The notes under the pieces were generated by a model. It was given only the letters and a program-made list of their open reading frames with translations. It was not told the DNA's origin and searched no databases. Shown in pieces: positions 25,150-33,057 of a stretch of 64,000 bases of DNA (its first letter is position 1; each line of letters opens with the position of its first letter). Source of the DNA: Pseudomonadota bacterium (GTDB lineage Bacteria > Pseudomonadota > Alphaproteobacteria > Rhizobiales > Xanthobacteraceae); contig JAEWHP010000035.1 of assembly GCA_023387735.1 (NCBI GenBank), positions 372,001 to 436,000 on the forward strand, read 5' to 3'. The position numbers and the translations under genes were made by a program.

Positions 25150-26235
25150 TCATGATGCAGCCCGCTGGATGCTGGCCTCGCTGACGCCGACCTCGCGGGC
25201 GGTGTTTACAATCGCCGCCCAGGTATCGTCCGGCAGCGGCACGCCGTTCCTGGTGCGCTCGGCGCGCGTCTTCCGTTCGGGATCGCCGGGCACCAGCACG
25301 CTCTCGATGCCGGCAATCGGTTTGGTCTGGCGGATGAAGTCGGTATAGCGCGAGATTTCCTCGTCGAAGTAACTGCTGGTGTCGATCACCTTGGGGTCGA
25401 TGTAGAAGGCGAGCATGCCGTTGGCAAACTGCCGGCCGCCCGACGTCGCACCGGTACCGGTGAGCGCACCGCCGAGAAGTTCGCAGATGAACGCAAGCCC
25501 CGAGCCCTTGTGCTCACCGAACGCGCGGATCGCACCTGTTCCCTTGGTATGGTCGCGCGGCCCGTCCGGCGTGTAGGGGCCGTAGAGCACGGACGGCTCC
25601 TCGCTCAGCGTGCCGTCGGCATCAACCAGCGCGCCGGCCGGCAGCTTCTTGCCGCCGCGGCTTGCCACCAGCACCTTGCCTTCGGCAACGACCGAGGTAG
25701 CAAAATCCAGCACGATCGGATCCTGCCCCTTTCGCGGAATGCCGACGCAATAGGGCGCGGTCGACAGCCGCTTCTCAACGCCGCCATAGGGCGCCACCAG
25801 CAGCGAGCCCGCGGCATTGACGAAGTGAACCGACACCAGCCCTTCGGCCGCCGCCATCTCGGCCCAGTCGCCGACCCGGCCGATATGCCCGGCGTTACGC
25901 AGCGCGACGGCAGACAGCCCCGCCTTCCTGCACTTCTCGATGCCGGTCCGCACCGCGAACGGCGTCACCGTCTGGCCGTAGCCGAACTTGCCGTCGACCA
26001 CGGCCAGCGACGGCGTGTCGACGACGATCTCCGGCGTCTGGTTGGGAATGACGTTGCCGGTCTTCTTCCAGCGGACGTAGACCGGAACCCGGATCACGCC
26101 GTGGCTGTCATGACCGGTGAGATTGGCCGTGGTCAGATAAGTGGCGATGCGCCGGGCTTCTTCGGGCGAGGATTCCGAATGGGAAAAAACCTCGGCAACG
26201 AAATCGATCAGGTTGTTGACCTGGATGGTGACCAT
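25150..26235 (-). CDS. Ldh family (malate/L-lactate/ureidoglycolate type) NAD(P)H dehydrogenase
   Basis: A 361-residue member of the Ldh2/YiaK family, which is unrelated to Rossmann dehydrogenases. Typical blocks are TANLTGHDSHGVIRVPVYV, where the His in GHDSHG is catalytic, then RNAGHIGRVGDWAEMAAAEG and GEHKGSGLAFICELLGGALT. Family members reduce or oxidise 2-keto/2-hydroxy acids in the cytoplasm. I place the start at the ATG at 26235 (MVTIQVNNLIDF), where conservation begins; the ORF could extend to 26307. It is the first gene of the operon Ldh-aldolase-UxaA, which starts close to hpaR on the same strand. Confidence 0.87.
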   Translation of the reverse strand: MVTIQVNNLIDFVAEVFSHSESSPEEARRIATYLTTANLTGHDSHGVIRVPVYVRWKKTGNVIPNQTPEIVVDTPSLAVVDGKFGYGQTVTPFAVRTGIEKCRKAGLSAVALRNAGHIGRVGDWAEMAAAEGLVSVHFVNAAGSLLVAPYGGVEKRLSTAPYCVGIPRKGQDPIVLDFATSVVAEGKVLVASRGGKKLPAGALVDADGTLSEEPSVLYGPYTPDGPRDHTKGTGAIRAFGEHKGSGLAFICELLGGALTGTGATSGGRQFANGMLAFYIDPKVIDTSSYFDEEISRYTDFIRQTKPIAGIESVLVPGDPERKTRAERTRNGVPLPDDTWAAIVNTAREVGVSEASIQRAAS

Positions 26236-26446
26236 ATCCGGATTGCCGCCCTGTCCTTGCGTCGGGAAGCCGGCGCTGTCGGCGGCGAACCCTTCGAACT
26301 CCCGCACCGGTTTTCACGACCGGCTTGGCCGGCACTTGAGCGAAAAATTCCGCGCATGTCTACCGCCACAGTCGCATTTGACAAATGATCGCAATCATTT
26401 GCCCGCCCGCTATGCATGGGGCCGGTAGCATCATGCAGATTTGTGA

Positions 26447-26983
26447 TTACTCCTCGGCCTCGGCGTCGGCCTCGTCAGTCACGCCCATCTCCGCAAGGCT
26501 GCGTTCCAGTTCGCCAAGCATGTCCTGCAGTTCGGCGAGCTTGCGGGCGCCAAAACGGCCGGTGATCTCGGCGTAGATCGCCTCCGACGTGGGCGCGACG
26601 GCCTCGATCAGCTTCAGGCCATTCGGCGAGATCGACACCACGCCGCGCCGCAGATCGGCCTCCGCAGCGCGGCGTTCGATCAGTTCGCGCGCTTCGAGAT
26701 CGCGCAGGATCCGCGACAGGCTCGGCCCAAGCAGGAACGCGACACGCGCCAATTCCGTGACTTCGATGCTGTCCACGGCCGTCAGCGCGCGCAGAATCCG
26801 CCATTGCTGTTCGGTCAGCCCGTGATTGCGCAGCGACGGCCGGAATTGCCGCATCACCGCTTCGCGCGCGCGCAGAAGTGCCATCGGCAGCGAGCGGGAG
26901 AATTCACGCATCGGCACGCCGCGGCCCTCGCCTGCCCTGCCATCGTTCGCACGCGATGTGCCCGGCGATCTCTTGCCTGTCAT
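26447..26983 (-). CDS. hpaR: MarR family regulator HpaR of homoprotocatechuate degradation
   Basis: A 178-residue MarR-type repressor. The conserved core begins SRSLPMALLRAREAVMRQFR and continues with the winged helix (GLTEQQWRILRALTAVD, then LGPSLSRILRDLEARELIER). This core is diagnostic for HpaR/HpcR, which represses the meta-cleavage genes until homoprotocatechuate or a related phenol is present. Two starts are possible: 26983, used here, and the ATG at 26911, which matches the usual protein length of about 150. It is divergent from hpaF, and the region between them has two perfect 12-bp palindromes. The C-terminus is acidic (TDEADAEAEE). Confidence 0.92.
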   Translation of the reverse strand: MTGKRSPGTSRANDGRAGEGRGVPMREFSRSLPMALLRAREAVMRQFRPSLRNHGLTEQQWRILRALTAVDSIEVTELARVAFLLGPSLSRILRDLEARELIERRAAEADLRRGVVSISPNGLKLIEAVAPTSEAIYAEITGRFGARKLAELQDMLGELERSLAEMGVTDEADAEAEE

Positions 26984-27051
26984 CTTCCGTCGTCCGCCAT
27001 TCGAAATGATTGATGAGAGAAAGGGATAAAGTTTTGCGCTGCAGCAAGCGT

Positions 27052-27063
27052 CAAACCGGTTTG
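27052..27063. promoter_or_regulatory. Perfect 12-bp palindrome, candidate regulator site
   Basis: CAAACCGGTTTG between hpaR and hpaF, 23 bp centre-to-centre from a second palindrome. It may be a second HpaR site or that of another regulator. Confidence 0.4.
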
Positions 27064-27074
27064 CCTGATATAAC

Positions 27075-27086
27075 TTAACATGTTAA
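27075..27086. promoter_or_regulatory. Perfect 12-bp palindrome, candidate HpaR operator
   Basis: TTAACATGTTAA, the kind of AT-rich dyad bound by MarR-type regulators. It lies about 90 bp upstream of both hpaF and the longer hpaR start, so one bound dimer could control both directions. Confidence 0.55.
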
Positions 27087-27176
27087 ACAAATTTCGGCAC
27101 CCGCTATTTTTTGATGGCCCGGCTGCTTGAGCTGTTACTTCGCCCTATGCCCAAACGATCGTCGGAGCCATAGCCC

Positions 27177-27575
27177 ATGCCGCATTTCACGCTTGAATAC
27201 TCTGCCAATCTCGACGGCCGCGTCGACATGGGCCTCGTCGTGGAGGTGGTCCGAAAGGCCGCGGTCGAGACCGGCATCTTCCCGCTCGGGGGCATCCGCG
27301 TCCGCGCCGTCAGGTGCGATCATTATGCGATCGCCGACGGCAGCAAAAATTTTGGCTTCCTCGACATGGTGCTGCGGCTTGGCGAGGGGCGCGACCTCGC
27401 GACCCGGAAGAAAGCCGGCGAACATATTTTCAAGGTCCTGTCGGCCTATCTCGATCCGGTGTTCGCGGACAGCAAGTTCGCGCTGTCGTTCGACATGCAG
27501 ATCAACGACAAGGAGACCAGCTGGAAACGCAACAACATCCACGAAGCCTTGAAGGTGGAGACGGCCCATGGATAA
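27177..27575 (+). CDS. hpaF: 5-carboxymethyl-2-hydroxymuconate isomerase HpaF
   Basis: A 132-residue protein of the CHMI branch of the tautomerase superfamily. It begins MPHFTLEYSANLD; after removal of Met1 the N-terminal proline is the catalytic base. The length and the block HYAIADGSKNFGFLDMVLRL fit HpaF. It isomerises 5-carboxymethyl-2-hydroxymuconate in the meta-cleavage pathway of homoprotocatechuate (3,4-dihydroxyphenylacetate). It is the first gene of the catabolic operon; its last eight bases overlap the start of hpaE. Regulation by the divergent HpaR is likely from the palindromes in the shared promoter region. Confidence 0.93.
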   Translation: MPHFTLEYSANLDGRVDMGLVVEVVRKAAVETGIFPLGGIRVRAVRCDHYAIADGSKNFGFLDMVLRLGEGRDLATRKKAGEHIFKVLSAYLDPVFADSKFALSFDMQINDKETSWKRNNIHEALKVETAHG

Positions 27576-29103
27576 AGCGACGCCCAAGGACGTGTTTCAG
27601 GCCAACCGCGACCGCGCAGCTCCCCTGCTCGCAAAGCTCAAGTCCGAGGGCATCGGGCACATGATCGACGGCAAGACCGTGCCGTCGATATCGGGCCAGA
27701 CATTCGAGACCAGGTCGCCGGTCGATGGCGCGGTGCTGGCATCGGTCGCGCGTGGCAATGCCGAAGACATCGATCGTGCGGCAACCGCAGCTAACCTCGC
27801 ATTCAAATCCTGGCGCGACATGCCGGCCACGATGCGCAAGAAGCTGCTGCATCGCGTGGCCGACGCGATCGAGGACAACGCCGACGATATCGCGGTGCTC
27901 GAATGCATCGACACCGGCCAGGCGCACCGCTTCATGGCCAAGGCAGCGATCCGCGCCGCCGAAAACTTCCGCTTCTTTGCCGACAAATGCGCCGAGGCGC
28001 GCGACGGCCTCAGTACCCCCAGCGAAGAGCACTGGAACATCTCGACCCGGGTGCCGATCGGCCCGGTCGGCGTGATCACGCCATGGAATACGCCGTTCAT
28101 GCTGTCGACCTGGAAGATTGCCCCGGCGCTGGCGGCCGGCTGCACCGTCGTGCACAAGCCCGCGGAATGGTCGCCGGTGACGGCCGACCTGCTGGCGAAA
28201 CTGGCAAAGCAGGCGGGCCTGCCCGACGGCGTGCTCAACACCGTCCACGGCATGGGCGAGGAAGCCGGCAAGGCGCTGACCGAACATCCCGCCATCAAGG
28301 CGATCGGCTTCGTCGGCGAAAGCGCCACCGGCTCGGCGATCATGGCGCAGGGCGCGCCGACCCTGAAGCGCGTGCACTTCGAACTCGGCGGCAAGAACCC
28401 GGTGATCGTGTTCGACGACGCCGATCTCGACCGCGCGCTCGATGCGGTGGTGTTCATGATCTACTCGCTCAACGGCGAGCGCTGCACTTCGTCGAGCCGG
28501 CTGCTGGTGCAGGAAGGCATCGCCGGGAAATTCATCGAGAAGCTCACCGCACGGGTGAAGGCCCTGAAGGTCGGGCATCCCCTCGATCCCGTCACCGAGA
28601 TCGGACCGCTGATCCACGAGCGGCATCTCGCCAAGGTCTGCAGCTATTTCGACGTGGTCCGCAAGGACGGCGCCACGATCACGGTCGGCGGCAAGCCGCA
28701 TGACGGGCCCGGCGGCGGGCATTATGTGCAGCCGACGCTGGTCACGTCAGCGCATTCGAAAATGCGCGTGGCGCAGGAGGAAGTGTTTGGGCCCTTCCTC
28801 ACCGTGCTCACCTTCAAGGACGAGAAGGACGCCGTCGAGATCGCCAACGGCGTCCAATATGGCCTCGCCGGCTATGTCTGGACCGGCGACATGGGCCGCG
28901 CGCTGCGGGTCGCCGATGCGCTGGAGGCCGGCATGATCTGGCTCAACTCCGAAAACGTCCGCCACCTTCCGACGCCGTTCGGCGGCATGAAATCGTCAGG
29001 CATCGGCCGCGACGGCGGCGACTATTCGTTCGACTTCTACATGGAAACCAAACACGTCTCGCTCGCGCGCGGGACGCACAAGATTCAGAAATTGGGAGTG
29101 TAA
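27568..29103 (+). CDS. hpaE: 5-carboxymethyl-2-hydroxymuconate semialdehyde dehydrogenase HpaE
   Basis: A 511-residue NAD-dependent aldehyde dehydrogenase. Asn174 in GVITPWNTPFML, Glu272 in FELGGKNPVIVF and the nucleophile Cys306 in NGERCTSSSRLL form the active site. The end block TPFGGMKSSGIGRDGGDYSF is typical of the HpaE group. It oxidises the ring-cleavage product of homoprotocatechuate to the dicarboxylate that HpaF then isomerises. It starts inside the end of hpaF (eight-base overlap), so the two are translated together. The next gene is the ring-cleaving dioxygenase, after a 109-bp gap that holds a palindromic repeat. Confidence 0.95.
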   Translation: MDKATPKDVFQANRDRAAPLLAKLKSEGIGHMIDGKTVPSISGQTFETRSPVDGAVLASVARGNAEDIDRAATAANLAFKSWRDMPATMRKKLLHRVADAIEDNADDIAVLECIDTGQAHRFMAKAAIRAAENFRFFADKCAEARDGLSTPSEEHWNISTRVPIGPVGVITPWNTPFMLSTWKIAPALAAGCTVVHKPAEWSPVTADLLAKLAKQAGLPDGVLNTVHGMGEEAGKALTEHPAIKAIGFVGESATGSAIMAQGAPTLKRVHFELGGKNPVIVFDDADLDRALDAVVFMIYSLNGERCTSSSRLLVQEGIAGKFIEKLTARVKALKVGHPLDPVTEIGPLIHERHLAKVCSYFDVVRKDGATITVGGKPHDGPGGGHYVQPTLVTSAHSKMRVAQEEVFGPFLTVLTFKDEKDAVEIANGVQYGLAGYVWTGDMGRALRVADALEAGMIWLNSENVRHLPTPFGGMKSSGIGRDGGDYSFDFYMETKHVSLARGTHKIQKLGV

Positions 29104-29110
29104 CAGCCAC

Positions 29111-29193
29111 CGTCATTCCGGGGCGATGCGTCAGCATCGAACCCGGAATCTCGAGATTCCGGGTCTGGTCCTTCGGACCATCCCGGAATGACG
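29111..29193. repeat. Intergenic palindromic repeat, 'cgtcattcc' family
   Basis: Begins CGTCATTCCGGGGCGATGCG and ends CCATCCCGGAATGACG. The inner hairpin is the variant GGTCCTTCGGACC. It sits inside the hpa operon between hpaE and hpaD. Confidence 0.8.
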
Positions 29194-29212
29194 CCTCAAG
29201 CAGGGAAACCAC

Positions 29213-30196
29213 ATGCCCGTTCCGACGCACATCTTCGATCCCCCCTTCAACATCATCCGCTGCAGCCACGCGGTGCTCGATGTCACCGATCTCGACAAGA
29301 GCCGCGCGTTCTACGAGACCACCGTCGGCCTGCATGTCGAGGACGCCGACGACAAGGCCGTTTACCTGCGCGGCTCCGAGGAGCACCAGCATCACTCGCT
29401 GGTGCTGCGGAAAGCCGCTGTGGCCGCCTGCAGCCGCCTCGGCTTCAAGGTCGGCAATGATGGCGATCTCGACAAGGCGGCGAGCTTCTTTTCCGAGAAC
29501 GGCATCACCTATGCGTTCGCCGACCAGCCGTTCCAGGGCCGCACGCTGCAATTCACCGATCCCGCCGGCTTCCAGCTCGAACTCTATGCGACGATGGACA
29601 AGCGCCCGCATCTCTTGCGGCGCTACGATCTCTACAAGGGTTGCCATCCGCAGCGGCTCGATCATTTCAACGTCTTCGCGCCGGAAGTGCAGAACACCGT
29701 CGACTTCTACGCCCGGCTCGGCTTCCGCCTGACCGAATATGGCGAGGAAGACGGCCCGAACGGGCGGATCGCCGCGGCCTGGATGCACCGCAAGGGCGAT
29801 GTCCATGACTTCGCCATTACCAACGGCCGCGGCCCTCGCCTGCATCACTTCGCCTATTGGGTGCCGACGGCGATGAACGTGCTCCATCTCTGTGACGTAA
29901 TGGCCTCCAGCGGCTACCTGAAGAACATCGAGCGCGGCCCCGGACGCCACGGCATTTCGAACGCATTCTTTCTTTACGTCAGGGATCCCGACGGCCACCG
30001 CCTCGAGCTCTACACCAGCGACTATTTCACCGGCGATCACGACCACGAACCACTGCGCTGGTCGCTGAAGGACCCGCGCCGGCAAACGCTGTGGGGCGCA
30101 CCTGCGCCACGCTCCTGGTTCGAGGAGGGCACGCCCTTCGCGGGCCAAGCGGTGCGCGACCCGGCCTTCGTCGCCGATGTCACGATTGCGGACTGA
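29213..30196 (+). CDS. hpaD: 3,4-dihydroxyphenylacetate 2,3-dioxygenase HpaD
   Basis: A 327-residue extradiol ring-cleavage dioxygenase of the vicinal oxygen chelate fold, with two tandem VOC modules (about 15-130 and 145-270). The metal ligands are His151 (PQRLDHFNVF), the His pair at 211-212 (RLHHFAYW, one of which binds) and Glu265 (DGHRLELYTSD). The spacing matches the His/His/Glu triad known from Brevibacterium fuscum homoprotocatechuate dioxygenase. It opens the ring of homoprotocatechuate next to the hydroxyls using oxygen and Fe(II) or Mn(II). The start is the ATG at 29213. It follows hpaE in the operon. Confidence 0.94.
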   Translation: MPVPTHIFDPPFNIIRCSHAVLDVTDLDKSRAFYETTVGLHVEDADDKAVYLRGSEEHQHHSLVLRKAAVAACSRLGFKVGNDGDLDKAASFFSENGITYAFADQPFQGRTLQFTDPAGFQLELYATMDKRPHLLRRYDLYKGCHPQRLDHFNVFAPEVQNTVDFYARLGFRLTEYGEEDGPNGRIAAAWMHRKGDVHDFAITNGRGPRLHHFAYWVPTAMNVLHLCDVMASSGYLKNIERGPGRHGISNAFFLYVRDPDGHRLELYTSDYFTGDHDHEPLRWSLKDPRRQTLWGAPAPRSWFEEGTPFAGQAVRDPAFVADVTIAD

Positions 30197-30234
30197 GATG
30201 AGCCACAACAACACTTGCCGCGACTTCGGCTTTA

Positions 30235-30341
30235 CCTCTCCCATAGGGAGAGGTCGGATCGCCCTTGCGATCCGGGTGAGGGGTTGCGGACCAACGATAG
30301 ACCGTCCCCCCTCACCCCAACCCTCTCCCCATGGGAGAGGG
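30235..30341. repeat. Intergenic palindromic repeat, 'cctctcccatagggagagg' family
   Basis: Two inverted-repeat ends, CCTCTCCCATAGGGAGAGG and CCCTCTCCCCATGGGAGAGG, each itself a hairpin. They enclose GATCGCCCTTGCGATC and inverted GTGAGGGG/CCCCTCAC arms. It lies between hpaD and the FAH-family gene. Confidence 0.75.
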
Positions 30342-30403
30342 AGCGCACCGTCGTTGCCGAGATATATCGGCCAAGACTTCAAACCCTTTGGATCACGGTT
30401 CTA

Positions 30404-31273
30404 ATGGCCTCTCCCCGCCTCGCCACCTTCACCGTCAACGGCGCGCAGAGATACGGCGCCGTGACCGATGCCGGCATCGTCGATCTCTCGGCGCGTTTCG
30501 GGAAGGATTATCCGACGCTGCGCGAGGCCATCGCCGCCGACGCCCTGATGAGGCTTGCGGAAGAAGGCGCGCGGCACCAGCCGGACCACGCGCTCGACGC
30601 GATCAACTGGCAGCCGCCGATCCCCGCGCCGGAAAAGATCATCTGCATCGGCGTCAATTATCCGGACCGCAACGCCGAGTACAAGGACGGCCAGGATGCA
30701 CCGAAATATCCGAGCATGTTCATGCGGACGCCGCGCTCGTTCGTCGGCCACAACGCGCCGCTGATCCGCCCGCGTGCTTCCACGCAGCTCGATTACGAAG
30801 GCGAACTGGTATTGGTCATCGGCAAGGCCGGCCGGCACATCAGGGAGGCCGATGCGCTGGATCACATCGCCGCCATCACGTTGTGCAACGAGGGCACCAT
30901 CCGCGACTGGGTGCGGCACGCCAAGTTCAACGTGACGCAAGGCAAGAATTTCGATTCCACCGGCAGCCTCGGCCCGTGGCTGGTGCCGTACACCAATGAG
31001 AGCCAGATCGCCGACATCCGCCTGACCACGCGGGTCAATGGCGAGACGCGGCAGGACGACCGCACCGGGCGGTTGATCTTCGGCTTCCGCTACCTCATCA
31101 ACTATCTCTCGACCTTCACCACGCTGGTAGCAGGCGACGTCATCGTGACGGGAACGCCGACCGGCGCCGGCGCGCGCTTCGATCCGCCGCGCTATCTCAA
31201 GCCCGGCGACGTCATCGAGGTGGAAGCCGACGGGGTCGGCGTGCTGAAGAACGGCGTGGCCGACGAAGCCTGA
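30404..31273 (+). CDS. Fumarylacetoacetate hydrolase family protein (HpaG-like)
   Basis: A 289-residue protein with the single C-terminal FAH domain: KIICIGVNYPDRNAEYKDGQ, then PRASTQLDYEGELVLVIGK (the Glu residues of YEGE bind the metal) and VIVTGTPTGAGARF. In the homoprotocatechuate pathway an FAH-type enzyme decarboxylates and isomerises the hexenetrioate intermediate (HpaG). Position in the hpa operon suggests this role, though many FAH proteins hydrolyse or decarboxylate other acylpyruvates. The start is the ATG at 30404. Escherichia coli HpaG has two FAH domains; this protein has one, so a partner or a homodimer would be needed. Confidence 0.85.
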   Translation: MASPRLATFTVNGAQRYGAVTDAGIVDLSARFGKDYPTLREAIAADALMRLAEEGARHQPDHALDAINWQPPIPAPEKIICIGVNYPDRNAEYKDGQDAPKYPSMFMRTPRSFVGHNAPLIRPRASTQLDYEGELVLVIGKAGRHIREADALDHIAAITLCNEGTIRDWVRHAKFNVTQGKNFDSTGSLGPWLVPYTNESQIADIRLTTRVNGETRQDDRTGRLIFGFRYLINYLSTFTTLVAGDVIVTGTPTGAGARFDPPRYLKPGDVIEVEADGVGVLKNGVADEA

Positions 31274-31313
31274 TCAATCCTGAAAAGCTAGTGACAAGCG
31301 AGTGGATAGTACA

Positions 31314-32942
31314 ATGAATTCAACCTCCGGCGGCGAAGCGATCGTCAATGGCCTTGTCGCGCATGGCGTCGACACCGTGTTCGGCCTGCCGGGCGCGCAG
31401 ATTTACGGCCTGTTCGACGCCTTCCATCAGGCGCAGCTCAAGGTGATCGGCGCGCGGCACGAACAGGCCTGCGGCTACATGGCGTTCGGCTACGCGCGTT
31501 CATCGGGCAAGCCCGGCGTGTTCAGCGTGGTGCCTGGCCCCGGCGTGCTCAACGCCAGCGCCGCGTTGCTCACCGCCTTCGGCTGCAACGAGCCTGTCAT
31601 GTGCCTCACCGGCCAGGTGCCGACGAATTTCCTCGGCAAGGGCCGCGGCCATCTGCACGAGATGCCGGATCAATTGGCGACGCTGCGTACCTTCGTCAAA
31701 TGGGCCGACCGCATCGAATATCCCGACACGGCGCCCGCGATGGTATCGCGCGCGTTTCAGGAAATGATGTCGGGCCGGCGCGGCCCGGTTTCGCTGGAAA
31801 TGCCGTGGGACGTTTTTACCCAGCGCGCGCAGGTGGGCGCTTCCACCGTGCTCGCCCCCCTGCCCGCGCCGCAGCCCGATCCTGATCGCATCAAGGCCGC
31901 CGCAGCACTGATCAAGGGCAGCAAGCGGCCGATGATCTTGGTCGGCAGCGGCGCGATCCATGCGCGCGAGGAGATTCTCGAACTCGCCGAGATGATCGAC
32001 GCGCCCGTGGTGGCATTCCGCAGCGGGCGCGGCATCGTCTCCAATGCGCACGAACTCGGCCTGACCATGGCCGCCGCCTACAAGCTTTGGCCGAACACCG
32101 ATCTGATGATCGGGATCGGCACGCGGATGGAATTGCCCGCATCCGGATTCCGCTGGCCGTACCAGCCGCCGGGATTGAAATCGGTTCGCATCGATATCGA
32201 CCCAGTGGAAATGCGCCGGCTTGTATCCGACGCACCAGTGGTTGCTGACGCCAAAGCCGGCACCGCCGATCTCGTCGCAGCCGTGAAGAAGTCTAGCTAC
32301 AGCAAGACCAGTGGCCGGCGCGCCGAGATCCGCGAAGCCACCGCAGCGGCGCAGCAGGAAATCCAGAAGATCCAGCCGCAGATGGCCTATCTGAAAATCC
32401 TGCGCGAGGTCTTGCCGGCGAATGCGATCGTCACCGATGAACTGTCGCAGGTCGGCTTCGCCTCCTGGTACGGCTTCCCGGTCTACGAGCCGCGCACCTT
32501 CATCACGTCGGGCTACCAGGGCACGCTCGGCTCCGGCTTCCCGACGGCCCTCGGCGCCAAGGTTGCCAATCCGGACAAGCCCGTGGTCGCGATCACCGGC
32601 GACGGCGGCTTCATGTTCGCGGTCCAGGAACTCTCTACCGCGGTACAGTTCAAGATCGGCGTGGTGACGCTGGTCTTCAACAACAACGCCTACGGCAATG
32701 TCCGCCGCGACCAGCGCCAGCATTTTGACGGCCGCGTCGTGGCATCGGACCTGGTCAATCCGGATTTCGTCAAGCTGGCCGAATCCTTCGGCGTCGGCGC
32801 CGCGCGCGTGACCTCGCCGGATCATTTCCGTCCTACATTGGAGAAAGCGCTCGCCGACGGCGGGCCATATCTGATCTCGGTGGAAGTGCCGACGGATTCG
32901 GAAGTGAGCCCGTGGGCGTTCATTCATCCGCCGAAGCCGTAA
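31314..32942 (+). CDS. Thiamine-diphosphate-dependent enzyme (acetolactate synthase-like)
   Basis: A 542-residue protein with the three-domain ThDP fold. Glu50 in VIGARHEQACGYMAFGYA activates the cofactor, the central domain contains AAALIKGSKRPMILVGSG, and the C-terminal motif is TGDGGFMFAVQELSTAVQFK followed by FNNNAYGNV. It resembles the large subunit of acetolactate synthase, but no regulatory small subunit follows. A catabolic decarboxylase or carboligase is therefore more likely than isoleucine/valine biosynthesis. It follows the FAH-family gene by about 40 bases on the same strand, so it may extend the aromatic operon. The start is the ATG at 31314; a GTG at 31302 is also in frame. The exact substrate cannot be assigned. 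Confidence 0.87.
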   Translation: MNSTSGGEAIVNGLVAHGVDTVFGLPGAQIYGLFDAFHQAQLKVIGARHEQACGYMAFGYARSSGKPGVFSVVPGPGVLNASAALLTAFGCNEPVMCLTGQVPTNFLGKGRGHLHEMPDQLATLRTFVKWADRIEYPDTAPAMVSRAFQEMMSGRRGPVSLEMPWDVFTQRAQVGASTVLAPLPAPQPDPDRIKAAAALIKGSKRPMILVGSGAIHAREEILELAEMIDAPVVAFRSGRGIVSNAHELGLTMAAAYKLWPNTDLMIGIGTRMELPASGFRWPYQPPGLKSVRIDIDPVEMRRLVSDAPVVADAKAGTADLVAAVKKSSYSKTSGRRAEIREATAAAQQEIQKIQPQMAYLKILREVLPANAIVTDELSQVGFASWYGFPVYEPRTFITSGYQGTLGSGFPTALGAKVANPDKPVVAITGDGGFMFAVQELSTAVQFKIGVVTLVFNNNAYGNVRRDQRQHFDGRVVASDLVNPDFVKLAESFGVGAARVTSPDHFRPTLEKALADGGPYLISVEVPTDSEVSPWAFIHPPKP

Positions 32943-32947
32943 TTGCG

Positions 32948-33051
32948 CGTCATTCCGGGGCGGTCCGAAGGACCGAACCCGGAATCTCGAGATTCCCCGG
33001 TGCGCAATTGCGCACCTGAGGTTCGATGCTTCGCATCGCCCCGGAATGACG
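32948..33051. repeat. Intergenic palindromic repeat, 'cgtcattcc' family with extra 18-bp palindrome
   Basis: Starts CGTCATTCCGGGGCGGTCCG and ends CATCGCCCCGGAATGACG. It contains the GGTCCGAAGGACC hairpin and, at 32999-33016, the perfect palindrome GGTGCGCAATTGCGCACC. Confidence 0.8.
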
Positions 33052-33057
33052 GCGAGA

